Positions 16,792 to 25,677 of a DNA stretch of 64,000 nucleotides are shown here, piece by piece; position 1 is the stretch's first letter, and every line of letters starts with the position of its first letter. Made by a program: the position numbers and the translations under genes. The stretch is taken from positions 1,116,001 through 1,180,000 of the forward strand of contig NZ_LQGV01000001.1 of the NCBI RefSeq assembly GCF_001620065.1, in the 5' to 3' direction. Source of the stretch: Microbacterium sp. TNHR37B. Lineage in GTDB: Bacteria; Actinomycetota; Actinomycetes; Actinomycetales; Microbacteriaceae. Below the pieces are notes generated by a model. It worked only from the letters and a program-made list of their open reading frames with translations. It had not been told where the DNA came from and made no database searches.

Positions 16792-17844
16792 TCACACAGC
16801 TGCCGGGACGAGCCCTCGTACGAGGTGGTCCACGGCGTCGGCGAGCGCGCGGCGACTGAGTCGCCCCACACCCGTGGCGTTGACGAAGGCGTGGATGTGT
16901 CCTTCCACCAGCTGCGAGGTGACGTCCACGCCGCACGCGCGGAGCCTATCGGCATATGCCATGCCCTCGTCGCGGAGCACGTCGAAGCCGGAGACGGCGA
17001 CGTGCGCGGGAGGCAGTGCTGCCAGGGCCGCGTCGTCGGCGCGCAGCGGCGAGACCAAAGGATCCTGCGCCTGCGCCGGATCGGCCAAGTAATGCCCGCG
17101 GTACCAATCCATCTGCTTCTCCGTCAGGAAGTAGCCGTCGGCGAAGAGCTCGTACGATCGGCTCTTGGCGGCGAGGTCGGTGACCGGGAAGAAGAGCAGC
17201 TGATAGTCCGGCTGCCCCAGCGGCTCGTCGGTGGTGGCCAGGCACACGGCCGTGCTCAAGTTCCCGCCGGCGCTGTCGCCCGCAACCGCGACGCGCGCTC
17301 CCGGACGCTCCCGCCTCACCCATAGGTAGGCGTCCACGGCGTCCTCCACGGCGGCGGGATAGGGGTGCTCGGGCGCCAGGCGATAGTCGACCGAGACCAC
17401 CTCGAGTCGGGTGCTCGCGGCGATGAAGCGGCACACCGAGTCGGCGGAGTCGAGACTGCCCACCACCCAACCGCCGCCGTGGAAGTAGACGACGACTCCC
17501 TCGGCTTGCGCCGGATCGACGGCACAGTAGCAGCGCGCGGGCACGGTTCCCGCGCGAGTGGGGAGGACCAGTTCGTCGACGTGGGCGACGGCGTCACGGC
17601 TGCCGAAGATCCGCGCCTCGGCGTCGATCTGGGCACGAGCGCGATCGAGAGGGAGTTCGGAGAAGTCCGACCCGGGCAGGGCGTTCAGCAGCCGCAGCGC
17701 CATCTGCACCTCGGTGTAGAGCTTCTGCCCGTCCACGACGACGGGCTTGCCGGCGATCAGGCGCTGCGCGGGCTCGGGAAGGGCGCCGAGGGCTCGGATG
17801 ACGGCGCGCGTCACGCGCTCGGAGGCGGTGGCTCGGTCGGACAT
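16792..17844 (-). CDS. Alpha/beta hydrolase of the HSL family, LipR-like
   Basis: A 350-residue esterase/lipase of the hormone-sensitive lipase group. The oxyanion motif is H122-GGG-W, the nucleophile elbow is GDSAGG with Ser191, and the triad is completed by Asp in SGFDVLRDEG and His in EGHIHAF. It is divergent from an AraC-type regulator and a monooxygenase operon. The gene set parallels mycobacterial virS, lipR and mymA. In Baeyer-Villiger pathways such hydrolases open the ester or lactone formed by the monooxygenase, and that is the likely role here. GAGGAG precedes the ATG by 5 nt. Confidence 0.85.
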   Translation of the reverse strand: MSDRATASERVTRAVIRALGALPEPAQRLIAGKPVVVDGQKLYTEVQMALRLLNALPGSDFSELPLDRARAQIDAEARIFGSRDAVAHVDELVLPTRAGTVPARCYCAVDPAQAEGVVVYFHGGGWVVGSLDSADSVCRFIAASTRLEVVSVDYRLAPEHPYPAAVEDAVDAYLWVRRERPGARVAVAGDSAGGNLSTAVCLATTDEPLGQPDYQLLFFPVTDLAAKSRSYELFADGYFLTEKQMDWYRGHYLADPAQAQDPLVSPLRADDAALAALPPAHVAVSGFDVLRDEGMAYADRLRACGVDVTSQLVEGHIHAFVNATGVGRLSRRALADAVDHLVRGLVPAAV

Positions 17845-17980
17845 GGCGGCTCCTCGGAATCGGCGTCATCGACGATGGGGCACGAACCGCCGCTCGGGTG
17901 CGGCGTCTGCGACGACCGTAGACCCGACGCGAGCCGATCGACAGAACGGCCCTGCCAGCCCGCGGACATGATCGGCCAAT

Positions 17981-17986
17981 TATGCT
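17981..17986 (+). promoter_or_regulatory. -10 box, leaderless promoter of AraC-type regulator
   Basis: TATGCT ends 6 nt before the ATG at 17993. No ribosome site is visible. Confidence 0.5.
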
Positions 17987-17992
17987 GACCAG

Positions 17993-19024
17993 ATGAGCGA
18001 CGGCCCCTTCCTGACGCCTTCCTCGGCGATCATCACGCCCAACATCATCCGGCACCTGCTGCGTGTCGCCGACGACCACGGCGTCTCCCTCGACCGCGCC
18101 CTGCGGGCCGCCTCGCTCACCCGCGAGAGCATCGACTCGCCCGCGCTGCGGGTGTCGTACCGGCAGGGTCGCCTCATCATCGAGAAGGCCCTCGGATCGC
18201 TCCCGATCCCCGCGCTCGGGCTGGAAGTCGGACAGCGCCAGCCCATCACCGCGTCGGGCGTCCTGGGTCTCGCGATGATGTCGAGCGCGACCCTCCTCGA
18301 CGCCGTCGAGCTGGGCATGAGGTTCCAGAACCTCGCCGGCTCGATGGTGCGGTGGCAGTCGGGGATCGAAGGAGGCTCCGTCGTGGTGACCGCGACCGTG
18401 CCCGACAGCGCAAGCGCCGTGGGCAGATTCCTCGTCGAGGAGGGCTTCGCCAACATCACACGCATGGCGCGGGACGTGGCCGGGATCCCCTCTCCCCGCC
18501 AGGTGGAGCTCGACTTCGCCCCCGACGGGCACGCCCGAAGTTATGCGGACTTCTTCGACTGCGCGATCGTCTTCTCCGCCGGACGCAACGCGTGGCATCT
18601 TCCACTGCACACCGCCCGCGAGCCGCTGCCCACCGCCGAGCCCTGGACTCTGGCCGCCATGGTCGCCGCGCTGGAGGCCGAGACGCGGAGCGTCGTCGAG
18701 CGACAGGAACTGGTGGCCGTGCTCGCCGCCCACGTCGAGGACGCACTCCCTCTCATCCGGCCCCTCGCCGACTACGCGCGCCTTCTCGCGACCAGCGAGC
18801 GCACCCTCCGACGGCGCCTGATCGACGTGGGCTCCAGCTACTCGCGCGTCCTCGACGATGTCCGAAAGCGAGTGGCATCGGAACTGTTCGCCACCCCTGG
18901 GCTCAGCACGGCAGAGATCTCCTACCGGCTGGGATACGAAGACGAGCGGTCACTGCGCCGGAGCACCCTGCGGTGGTTCGGCGCGTCGCCCGCCGCGCTG
19001 CACGGCGCGGCTCTGCGCACTTGA
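17993..19024 (+). CDS. AraC-type regulator, VirS-like
   Basis: A 343-residue regulator of the subgroup with the long N-terminal Arabinose_bd-type domain (about 15-210), as in VirS and OruR, and a C-terminal double helix-turn-helix (about 250-340, YARLLATSERTLRRRLIDVGSSYSRVLDDVRKRVASEL and AEISYRLGYEDERSLRRSTLRWFGASPAAL). It probably senses a lipid-like or cyclic compound and activates both the divergent hydrolase and the downstream monooxygenase operon. The mRNA appears leaderless, with TATGCT 6 nt before the ATG. Confidence 0.85.
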   Translation: MSDGPFLTPSSAIITPNIIRHLLRVADDHGVSLDRALRAASLTRESIDSPALRVSYRQGRLIIEKALGSLPIPALGLEVGQRQPITASGVLGLAMMSSATLLDAVELGMRFQNLAGSMVRWQSGIEGGSVVVTATVPDSASAVGRFLVEEGFANITRMARDVAGIPSPRQVELDFAPDGHARSYADFFDCAIVFSAGRNAWHLPLHTAREPLPTAEPWTLAAMVAALEAETRSVVERQELVAVLAAHVEDALPLIRPLADYARLLATSERTLRRRLIDVGSSYSRVLDDVRKRVASELFATPGLSTAEISYRLGYEDERSLRRSTLRWFGASPAALHGAALRT

Positions 19025-19037
19025 ACGGGACGCGTGA

Positions 19038-19064
19038 GGACACTCTCTCTGGCCGTTTGTGTCC
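19038..19064. promoter_or_regulatory. Inverted repeat upstream of monooxygenase operon
   Basis: GGACAC (19038-19043) and GTGTCC (19059-19064) are separated by 15 bp, about 100 bp before the monooxygenase start. It is a candidate site for the VirS-like regulator. Confidence 0.35.
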
Positions 19065-19162
19065 GCGGGTTGGATCGTACGCGTCCGCCGCACCGCGATG
19101 CGGCCGCCGTACGGTGAGGGCTCATCGTCCAAGTCCGTCCGAGCCTGCCCGATGGAGTGCAC

Positions 19163-20551
19163 ATGACCTCTCCGACCCCGACCCCTTCCCCTCTCCCGGC
19201 GGAGACCGCCGGGGAGAACCTGCCCGTCTGCGTCATCGGCGCAGGCCCCGCCGGCCTCGCCGTCGCGCGCGCCCTCAGCGCCCAAGGCGTCGACTACGTG
19301 CACCTCGAGCGCCACTCCCGCGTCGGCGGGCTGTGGGATATCGAGAACCCCGGGACGCCGATGTATGAGTCGGCTCACTTCATCTCCAGCCGCACGGTGT
19401 CAGGCTTCTCCGGTTACCCGATGCCGGAGGACTATCCCGACTACCCGCGGCACGACCAGATCCTCTCCTACCTCCAGAGCTTCGCCGACGCGTACGGGCT
19501 CATCTCTCGGATCCGCTTCGACACGGCGGTCTCCGACATCCGCCGCGACGGCGACGCCTGGCGCGTCACCCTCGCCGACGGTTCCCACAGCCGTCATGGC
19601 CAGGTGGTGGTCTGCACGGGCAGCCAGTGGCACCCCTTCTCCCCGGAGATCCCCGGAAGCTACACCGGCGAGGTCCGCCACAGTGTGGAGTACCGGTCTC
19701 CTTCCCTCTTCGCCGGCAAGCGCGTCCTGGTCGTCGGCGGAGGAAACTCGGGATGCGACATCGCCTGCGACGCGGCACGCACCGCCGACCGGGCGGTCAT
19801 CAGCCTCCGGCGCGGCTACTGGTTCATCCCGAAGCACGTGTTCGGCGTGCCGTCGGACATCGTCGGAGGCAAGGGCTCGTTCCTTCCCAAACCGCTCGAA
19901 CGGGCGATCCTGCAGCCGATGCTGCGCCTGCTGACGGGCGACCCCACCCGACTCGGCCTGCAGAAGCCCGACCACAAGCTCTTCGAGACCCACCCCGTGG
20001 TCAACTCGATGCTGTTCCACCACCTCCAGCACGGCGACATCTCGGCCCGGCCGGGGATCCGCCGCGCCGACGGGCTCACGATCGAGTTCACCGACGGGTC
20101 CGCAGAGGAGATCGACCTCGTGCTCATGGCCACGGGTTACCGGCACCGCGTCCCCATCGCTCAGGAGTACTTCGGCGACGAACAGCACCCCGACCTCTAC
20201 CTCAACTGCGCCTCACGCGAGCACGAGGGACTGTTCGGCGTGGGGTTCATCGAGACCAACAGCGGCGCCTACCACCTGTTCGACCGCCAGGCCCACCTGA
20301 TCGCGGCGTTCATCGCGGGCTCTCGACGAGGCACCGCCTCCGCGGCGGAGTTCGAGCGGCTGCGCCGGGCCGACCAGCCCGACCTCTCGGGCGGGCTGCA
20401 CTTCGATGCGTCTCCGCGACACCGCGGATATGTGGACGCCGACGCCTACGTGAAGTACGTCACCAAGCTGTCGCGACGACTGGGATGGCCTCTGGAGGCT
20501 CGGGGTCCGGAGCCCCGGCGCACGCGCGACCGGCTGGAGGCGGCGGTATGA
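19163..20551 (+). CDS. Flavin-containing monooxygenase, MymA-like
   Basis: A 462-residue FAD- and NADPH-dependent monooxygenase. The FAD site is G26-AGPA-G31, the second nucleotide site is VVGGGNSGCD (near 180), and the family fingerprint between them is YTGEVRHSVEY, a variant of the FxGxxxHxxxY/F motif. It would insert oxygen into a ketone (Baeyer-Villiger type) or oxidise N or S. ATG at 19163 is preferred over GTG at 19157 because GGAG lies 5 nt before it. It starts a three-gene operon with an SDR and an aldehyde dehydrogenase, joined by ATGA overlaps. Confidence 0.87.
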   Translation: MTSPTPTPSPLPAETAGENLPVCVIGAGPAGLAVARALSAQGVDYVHLERHSRVGGLWDIENPGTPMYESAHFISSRTVSGFSGYPMPEDYPDYPRHDQILSYLQSFADAYGLISRIRFDTAVSDIRRDGDAWRVTLADGSHSRHGQVVVCTGSQWHPFSPEIPGSYTGEVRHSVEYRSPSLFAGKRVLVVGGGNSGCDIACDAARTADRAVISLRRGYWFIPKHVFGVPSDIVGGKGSFLPKPLERAILQPMLRLLTGDPTRLGLQKPDHKLFETHPVVNSMLFHHLQHGDISARPGIRRADGLTIEFTDGSAEEIDLVLMATGYRHRVPIAQEYFGDEQHPDLYLNCASREHEGLFGVGFIETNSGAYHLFDRQAHLIAAFIAGSRRGTASAAEFERLRRADQPDLSGGLHFDASPRHRGYVDADAYVKYVTKLSRRLGWPLEARGPEPRRTRDRLEAAV

Positions 20552-21426
20552 CGTACGACTACCGGGACAAGGTGATCGTCGTCACCGGCGGTGCGGGAGG
20601 GATCGCCCAGGCGTTCGCCGCCCCCGCCGCCGCACGCGGGGCCCGGCTCGCGCTCGTCGACATCCGCGCCGAGGCCGCTGCCGCCGCCGCTGCCGCACTT
20701 CCCGGACGAGGGCATCTCGGGTTCGCGGGAGACCTCACCGACGACACGCAGGTGGAACGGATCCTGGAGGAGATCGCCGCCGCCTACGAGCGCATCGACG
20801 TGCTGGTCAACAACGTCGGGATGACCAGCTCGGAGCGTTTCGACGCGCGGTCGGTGGCCAGCATCCGCCTCGAGACCGAGGTGAACATGCTCTCTCCGCT
20901 CGTACTCACCCGCCTCGCGTTGCCGCTCCTGCAGCGCTCGACCGATCCCCGGATCGTCACGACGGTGTCGCTGGGCGGAATCTTCCCGCTCGGCGAGACC
21001 CCGATCTATACGGCGTCGAAGTTCGGGCTGCGCGGAGCGATGCTCTCGATCGGCCTCGACCTGAGGAGGATCGGCATCCGCGCCGGCTCGGTCCTGCCGT
21101 CGGCCACCGACACCCGCATGCTCCGGCAGGAAGCCCTCGACGGCGGAAATGCGCTGCAGTTCCAGGACCCGCCCCAGCAGCCGGCCGATGTCGCGCGGGC
21201 GATGATGCGCCTGCTCGACAAACCGCGGTTGGAGGTCTACCCGAAGCCGTCCGAGTCGGTGCTCATCCGCGCCGCGATGCTCGTCCCCAACGCGCTCCCG
21301 CGTCTCATGCGCCTGTTCCGGCGACGCGGCGACCGGGGGATGGCCCGCTACCTGGAGAAGCTGCAGCGGGAGGGGCACGTCGTCCGTCGCGACGGCCGCC
21401 TCGTCCTCGCGGAGGAGAACGCATGA
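20548..21426 (+). CDS. Short-chain dehydrogenase/reductase
   Basis: A 292-residue NAD(P)-dependent oxidoreductase. The cofactor motif TGGAGGIAQ begins at residue 13, NNVG is at 88-91, and the catalytic set is Ser141 and Y154-xxx-K158. The extra C-terminal 60 residues, rich in Arg, resemble the membrane-associating tails of SDRs that act on lipids. The ATG overlaps the monooxygenase stop by 4 nt. It would interconvert an alcohol and a ketone in the same pathway, as SadH does in the mycobacterial mymA operon. Confidence 0.87.
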   Translation: MTYDYRDKVIVVTGGAGGIAQAFAAPAAARGARLALVDIRAEAAAAAAAALPGRGHLGFAGDLTDDTQVERILEEIAAAYERIDVLVNNVGMTSSERFDARSVASIRLETEVNMLSPLVLTRLALPLLQRSTDPRIVTTVSLGGIFPLGETPIYTASKFGLRGAMLSIGLDLRRIGIRAGSVLPSATDTRMLRQEALDGGNALQFQDPPQQPADVARAMMRLLDKPRLEVYPKPSESVLIRAAMLVPNALPRLMRLFRRRGDRGMARYLEKLQREGHVVRRDGRLVLAEENA

Positions 21427-22835
21427 CCGGTCCGACCCTGACGCTACGCGCCCCCGCCGACGGCTCCGTGCTCGGAGAGGTTGCCCTCACCTCGCGCGAG
21501 GAGGTGCGCGCGGCCGTCGCACGCGCTCAGGCGGCTTTCCGTTCGGGCGCGTGGGCGGCCCGCCCGCCGCGCGAGCGTGCCGAGACGCTGCACCGCCTCG
21601 CCGACCTCATGCAGCGCGACGCGGAGGCCCTGGCACGCCTCGACAGCGAAGATGCGGGAAAGCCGATCACCGAATGCCGGGAGAACGACGTCCCCTCGGC
21701 GATCGAGTCGATCCGGTGGTTCGCCGAAGCGGCCGACAAGGGGCGCGGATCCACCAGCCCGGCCGGCTCCGACGTGCTCGCGTTCACCGAGCGGGAGCCG
21801 TTCGGTGTCGTCGCGGCGATCCTTCCTTGGAACTACCCCCTGGCCATGGCGGCGTGGAAGATCGGCCCCGCTCTGGCGGCCGGCAATGCGCTGCTGCTGA
21901 AGCCCGCCGATGCGACGCCGCGCTCCGTTCAACATGTCGCCGCCCTCGCACGGGAAGCGGGACTCCCGGACGATGTGCTCCAGGTGGTGACCGGCGACGG
22001 TCCGACCACGGGGGCGGCCCTGGCAGACGATCCGATCATCGGCGCGCTCTCCTTCACCGGCTCGACCACCACCGGCCGCGGGATCCTCGCCGCCGCCGCG
22101 ACGAGCAATCTCAAACGCGTGAGCCTGGAGATGGGCGGAAAGAGTCCCCAGATCCTCCTCGACGACGCGCTGGAGTTCGGTGAGACGCTGATCGAGGGAA
22201 TGATCGAGTCGGCTTTCCTCACCTCGGGGCAGAACTGCACCGCAGGTTCCCGGGTGCTCGTGCACGAGTCCATCCACGACGAGGTCGTGGCGCGTTTCGC
22301 GGCCGCAGCCGCCGCGCTGCGCGTAGGGCACCCCGCCGACCCCGCCACGCAACTGGGCCCGGTGATCGATGACCGGGCCGCCGATCGCATTCTGGCGGCG
22401 GTCGATACCGCCGTCCGTGAGGGGGCCACTCTCGTCACGGGAGGAGGCGAGGTCGACGTGGTGCCGGGCGGTCGCTATCTGGCTCCGACGGTGCTCACCG
22501 GCGTCGTCCCGGGGTCTGACATCACTCGACGCGAGCTGTTCGGCCCGGTCGTCACGGTGCAGTCGTTCCGGACGCGCGACGAGGCGCTTGCCCTCGCCAA
22601 CGACACCGACTACGGGCTTGCCGCCTCGGTCTGGACGAGGCGGCTCGACGATGCGGTGGCGCTCGCCCGCGGTGTGGAGGCGGGACTGATCTCCGTCGGC
22701 GCCTACAGCGAAGGCGACCTCACCGTGCCCTTCGGCGGCTGGAAGCAGTCGGGGTTCGGCGGCGTGGAGAAGTCGCTCCGCGCCTTCGAACAGTGGACCC
22801 GGGAGAAGACCGTCTGGATCGCCCTGCGGCACTGA
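21423..22835 (+). CDS. Aldehyde dehydrogenase (NAD(P)+)
   Basis: A 470-residue enzyme with the complete catalytic set of the family: Asn137 in PWNY, Glu236 in LEMGGKSP and Cys272 in SGQNC. It oxidises an aldehyde to the acid. It is translationally coupled to the SDR gene through ATGA and ends the operon. Together, SDR, monooxygenase, esterase and this enzyme can take a secondary alcohol or ketone through an ester to an acid plus an alcohol. Confidence 0.9.
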   Translation: MTGPTLTLRAPADGSVLGEVALTSREEVRAAVARAQAAFRSGAWAARPPRERAETLHRLADLMQRDAEALARLDSEDAGKPITECRENDVPSAIESIRWFAEAADKGRGSTSPAGSDVLAFTEREPFGVVAAILPWNYPLAMAAWKIGPALAAGNALLLKPADATPRSVQHVAALAREAGLPDDVLQVVTGDGPTTGAALADDPIIGALSFTGSTTTGRGILAAAATSNLKRVSLEMGGKSPQILLDDALEFGETLIEGMIESAFLTSGQNCTAGSRVLVHESIHDEVVARFAAAAAALRVGHPADPATQLGPVIDDRAADRILAAVDTAVREGATLVTGGGEVDVVPGGRYLAPTVLTGVVPGSDITRRELFGPVVTVQSFRTRDEALALANDTDYGLAASVWTRRLDDAVALARGVEAGLISVGAYSEGDLTVPFGGWKQSGFGGVEKSLRAFEQWTREKTVWIALRH

Positions 22836-22889
22836 CCCACCCTCGGTCCCCTCCCCCTCCCTGTCCGCGTGCACAACTCCTGTCCTCGT

Positions 22890-22973
22890 GCACAACGGCG
22901 GATCTCCGGCACGACACGCCGCCGAGCGCCTACCCCGCCCTCGGCGTGTCGCGAGCCCAGCCCGCTGTTGTGC
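22890..22973. repeat. Nested palindromic intergenic repeat, copy B
   Basis: Outer arms GCACAACGGC (22890-22899) and GCTGTTGTGC (22964-22973, one mismatch) flank inner arms CGACACGCCG (22912-22921) and CGGCGTGTCG (22942-22951). An extra half-site GTGCACAAC lies at 22869-22877. It sits between the ends of two convergent genes. Confidence 0.78.
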
Positions 22974-23010
22974 TCGCAGGCGGCGGAGGCGCCGTGGCGC
23001 CGTCGGCGGG

Positions 23011-23937
23011 TCAGCGCAGGGCGCGACGATAACGGCGACGCGCGACGCGCTGAGCGACACGAAGCAGGGGATGAACCACTCGCCATCCCCAGCGGTCGCC
23101 GGGCGCCGTCAGCGAGCGGAGCGTGAGGAGCACGCGGTCCCCGTCCCGGTGCACGATGAACGCCTCCTCACCCGACACCGGATGCCCGGGCAGCGTGCGG
23201 TAGGAGAAGGCCACCCGGTCGGGCGTGCGGACCACCTCGACCACCTCCACCGGCTCCGTCACGCGAACGGAGCCCCACCCCGCCGTGATCACCTTCTGCT
23301 CACCCGAGAGCACCTCACCGTCGCCGGGCACCGTGAATCCGCTTCGCGTCTTCACCGCCCAGCGCAGGACATCCGCCGATGCGCGTTGCCAGACGTCCTC
23401 ACCGGTTCCCACCGCGGTGGTTGACTGAGCGGCGCGGTAGGGCGTCACATCCCCCGGCTCCCACTCCTCGCTCGCGGGACTCGTCGACGGCTCCGCTCCC
23501 GCCGCGGCCACGAGGTGCCTGTTGCGCGCGCTGATCAGCCGGCGGAGGTAGGGAACGAGCACCACACGCTCCGCGAGCCGTCCGAACACGGGCGACGCGA
23601 CGGTGATGATGTCGGTCATCCTCGTCTGTCCGTCGACGACATCGAACCGGTGCTCGTGACGAAACAAGCGGAAGGGACCCCGCACCTGCTCATCGACGAA
23701 GCGTCGCGGCCGGTCGAGTGCCGTGATCCGCACCGTCATCGTGAACCAGACGCCGAAGTGGCGGGCGCGCCAGGTCACGGTCTCGCCCAGACCGATCCGC
23801 CCCGTCGCGACTCCGCCGATCGCACGCTCCCCCGTGCCGGCCATCGAGGCGAGGTGCGCGTCGATGTCGAGGGACAGATCGAACAGGTTTTCCTGGGGGA
23901 CCGGTGTGATGGTGACGAGTTCGATGGTTCGCGGCAC
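23011..23937 (-). CDS. SRPBCC plus DUF1990 two-domain protein
   Basis: A 308-residue protein with two lipid-binding-like domains. Residues 1-150 form a SRPBCC (START-like) domain similar to the ligand-binding proteins often called cell-division inhibitor-like (FDLSLDIDAHLASMAG, GPFRLFRHEHRFD), and the rest matches DUF1990 (GSVRVTEPVEVVEVVRTPDRVAFSYRTLPGHPVSGEEAFIVHRDGDRVLLTLRSLT). A hydrophobic ligand or polyketide-like role can be inferred, nothing more. GTG at 23937 is preferred because AGGA lies 7 nt upstream; an ATG at 23979 is possible. Confidence 0.72.
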   Translation of the reverse strand: MPRTIELVTITPVPQENLFDLSLDIDAHLASMAGTGERAIGGVATGRIGLGETVTWRARHFGVWFTMTVRITALDRPRRFVDEQVRGPFRLFRHEHRFDVVDGQTRMTDIITVASPVFGRLAERVVLVPYLRRLISARNRHLVAAAGAEPSTSPASEEWEPGDVTPYRAAQSTTAVGTGEDVWQRASADVLRWAVKTRSGFTVPGDGEVLSGEQKVITAGWGSVRVTEPVEVVEVVRTPDRVAFSYRTLPGHPVSGEEAFIVHRDGDRVLLTLRSLTAPGDRWGWRVVHPLLRVAQRVARRRYRRALR

Positions 23938-23997
23938 ACCTCGATCCTGCCGGAACCGGGACGCCGCGCGGATCGCCATCCCCGACGGAGATCGGCG

Positions 23998-25503
23998 TCA
24001 GCGGCGGTCGTGAAGATGATCGCGATGCTTCTCGGACTGCCTCTTCTTGGTCGGGATGTCGATCGGACCGGTGACCGAGAGCTCGTCCTCCCAGACCTCG
24101 ATCCCGCGCACATCCGGAAGCCGGTCCCGCGTGAACACAGGATCGAGCCCGCGCTTGCGCTGGGCGGTGTAGTCCTTGAGCAGCCGGAAAGCCACACCGG
24201 AGAGGAGGGCGATGGCGATGAGATTCACGAGCGCCATGAACCCCATCGCGCCATCGGCGAAGTTCCACACGACGTCAGCCGAGACCACGGAGCCCACGAA
24301 CACGGCGACGACGGCGACGATGCGGTAGCCCAAGCGGACGCCGCGATGCGCGGTGATGAACTCGATGTTCGATTCCCCGTAGTAGTAGTTGCCGAGAATG
24401 GAGCTGAAAGCGAGCAGGAAGATGATGACGATGAGCAGGACGTTCGCCCACCCTCCGAGCACGCCGCTGACGGCGTTCTGGGTGAGGCTGATGCCTCGTT
24501 CAGCCGAGGTCAGGTCCGGCACCGAGACAAGAACGATGAACGCGGTGATGGAGCAGACGAGGAACGTGTCGAAGTAGACACCGAGGGTCTGAACGAGCCC
24601 CTGCTTGACCGGATGGGTGACCGCAGCGCTCGCCCCCGCGTTGGGAGCGGACCCCAAGCCGGCCTCGTTGGAGAACATGCCCCGCTTCACTCCCGTGAGA
24701 ATGATGTAGCCGAGGGTGGCGCCGATGACCTCGTTCGGTCCGAACGCCTGAGTGAAGATGGTCGCGAACACCTCCGGCAGGCGGTCGATGTGGATGACGA
24801 CGATGACGAGCCCGAGAAAGAGGTAGAGAAGGGCCATCAGGGGCACGAGCGCCTGCGTGACCGACGCGATGCGTCGCACTCCCCCGAAGACCACCAGGGC
24901 CATCAGCACCGCGAGTACGCCACCCACGAGCCACGGGAGCCACGCAGGCGCCTGTCCGTTGGCCATGCTGCCCGCCACCGTCGCCTGGATGGTGTTGGCC
25001 TGGAGCGAACTGAACGCAAGGGGGAAACAGATGAGGAGGATGACAGCGAACAGCACCCCCATCCACCGAGCACCCAAGCCGCGCTGCATGTAGTAGGCCG
25101 GTCCGCCACGGAAACCGTCGGCGTCACGCGTCTTGTACAGCTGAGCGAGCGAAGACTCGATGAACGAAGACGCTCCCCCCACGAACGCCATGAGCCACAT
25201 CCAGAAGACCGCTCCCGGTCCCCCGATCGCGATGGCGGTGCCGACGCCCGCGATGTTGCCGACCCCCACTCGAGATGCGGCGGAGATCGTGAACGCTTGA
25301 AAGGCCGAGACGGACTGGGGCGCTCCGGACTCCGTGCGCGGGGTTTTGTCGGTCAGTGTGCGGAACATCTCGGGGATGAGACGGAACTGCACCACGCCGG
25401 ACCGGATCGTGAAGTAGACCCCGAGCGCCACCACGACAGGGAGCACGATCCAGGTCCAGAGGGTGTCGCCCCACGTCGTCAGCCAGCTGTTCAGTGCGTC
25501 CAT
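23998..25503 (-). CDS. Alanine/glycine:sodium symporter (AGCS family)
   Basis: A 501-residue membrane protein with about ten or eleven spans. Signature segments are SRVGVGNIAGVGTAIAIGGPGAVFWMW, FRGGPAYYMQRGLG and GMFSNEAGLGSAPN, all typical of AGCS transporters, which import small neutral amino acids with sodium. The tail is basic and polar. ATG at 25503 matches the family N-terminus (MDALNSWLTTW); an in-frame GTG at 25527 would add eight residues. It stands alone upstream of a DUF1990 gene. Confidence 0.88.
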   Translation of the reverse strand: MDALNSWLTTWGDTLWTWIVLPVVVALGVYFTIRSGVVQFRLIPEMFRTLTDKTPRTESGAPQSVSAFQAFTISAASRVGVGNIAGVGTAIAIGGPGAVFWMWLMAFVGGASSFIESSLAQLYKTRDADGFRGGPAYYMQRGLGARWMGVLFAVILLICFPLAFSSLQANTIQATVAGSMANGQAPAWLPWLVGGVLAVLMALVVFGGVRRIASVTQALVPLMALLYLFLGLVIVVIHIDRLPEVFATIFTQAFGPNEVIGATLGYIILTGVKRGMFSNEAGLGSAPNAGASAAVTHPVKQGLVQTLGVYFDTFLVCSITAFIVLVSVPDLTSAERGISLTQNAVSGVLGGWANVLLIVIIFLLAFSSILGNYYYGESNIEFITAHRGVRLGYRIVAVVAVFVGSVVSADVVWNFADGAMGFMALVNLIAIALLSGVAFRLLKDYTAQRKRGLDPVFTRDRLPDVRGIEVWEDELSVTGPIDIPTKKRQSEKHRDHLHDRR

Positions 25504-25579
25504 CGGCTCAGTCTGACGGAGGTGCACTCCTCAGCGAAAGAGTCGACGTGACGGGCCAATGTCGAGCGTCGAGCTTTTG

Positions 25580-25654
25580 TGGTGCCCCTGGAGGGACTCG
25601 AACCCCCAACCGTTTCCTTAGGACGGAACTGCTCTTCCATTGAGCTACAGAGGC
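25580..25654 (-). tRNA. tRNA-Arg (anticodon CCT)
   Basis: Minus-strand cloverleaf: acceptor GCCTCTG with CAGGGGC, D-arm GCTC/GAGC, anticodon loop GTCCTAA giving CCT at 34-36, T-arm GGGGG-TTCGAGT-CCCTC with one imperfect pair, discriminator A, and an encoded CCA. It reads AGG codons. The first base of the gene is at 25654. Confidence 0.88.
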
Positions 25655-25677
25655 TGGCTCCCCGAGTCTACCCGGGC

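Noticed and set aside
23515..25551. Plus-strand open frame of 678 codons opposite the symporter
   Set aside because: It is very rich in His, Arg, Asp and Glu, as expected for the complement of a hydrophobic GC-rich gene, and spans two minus-strand genes.
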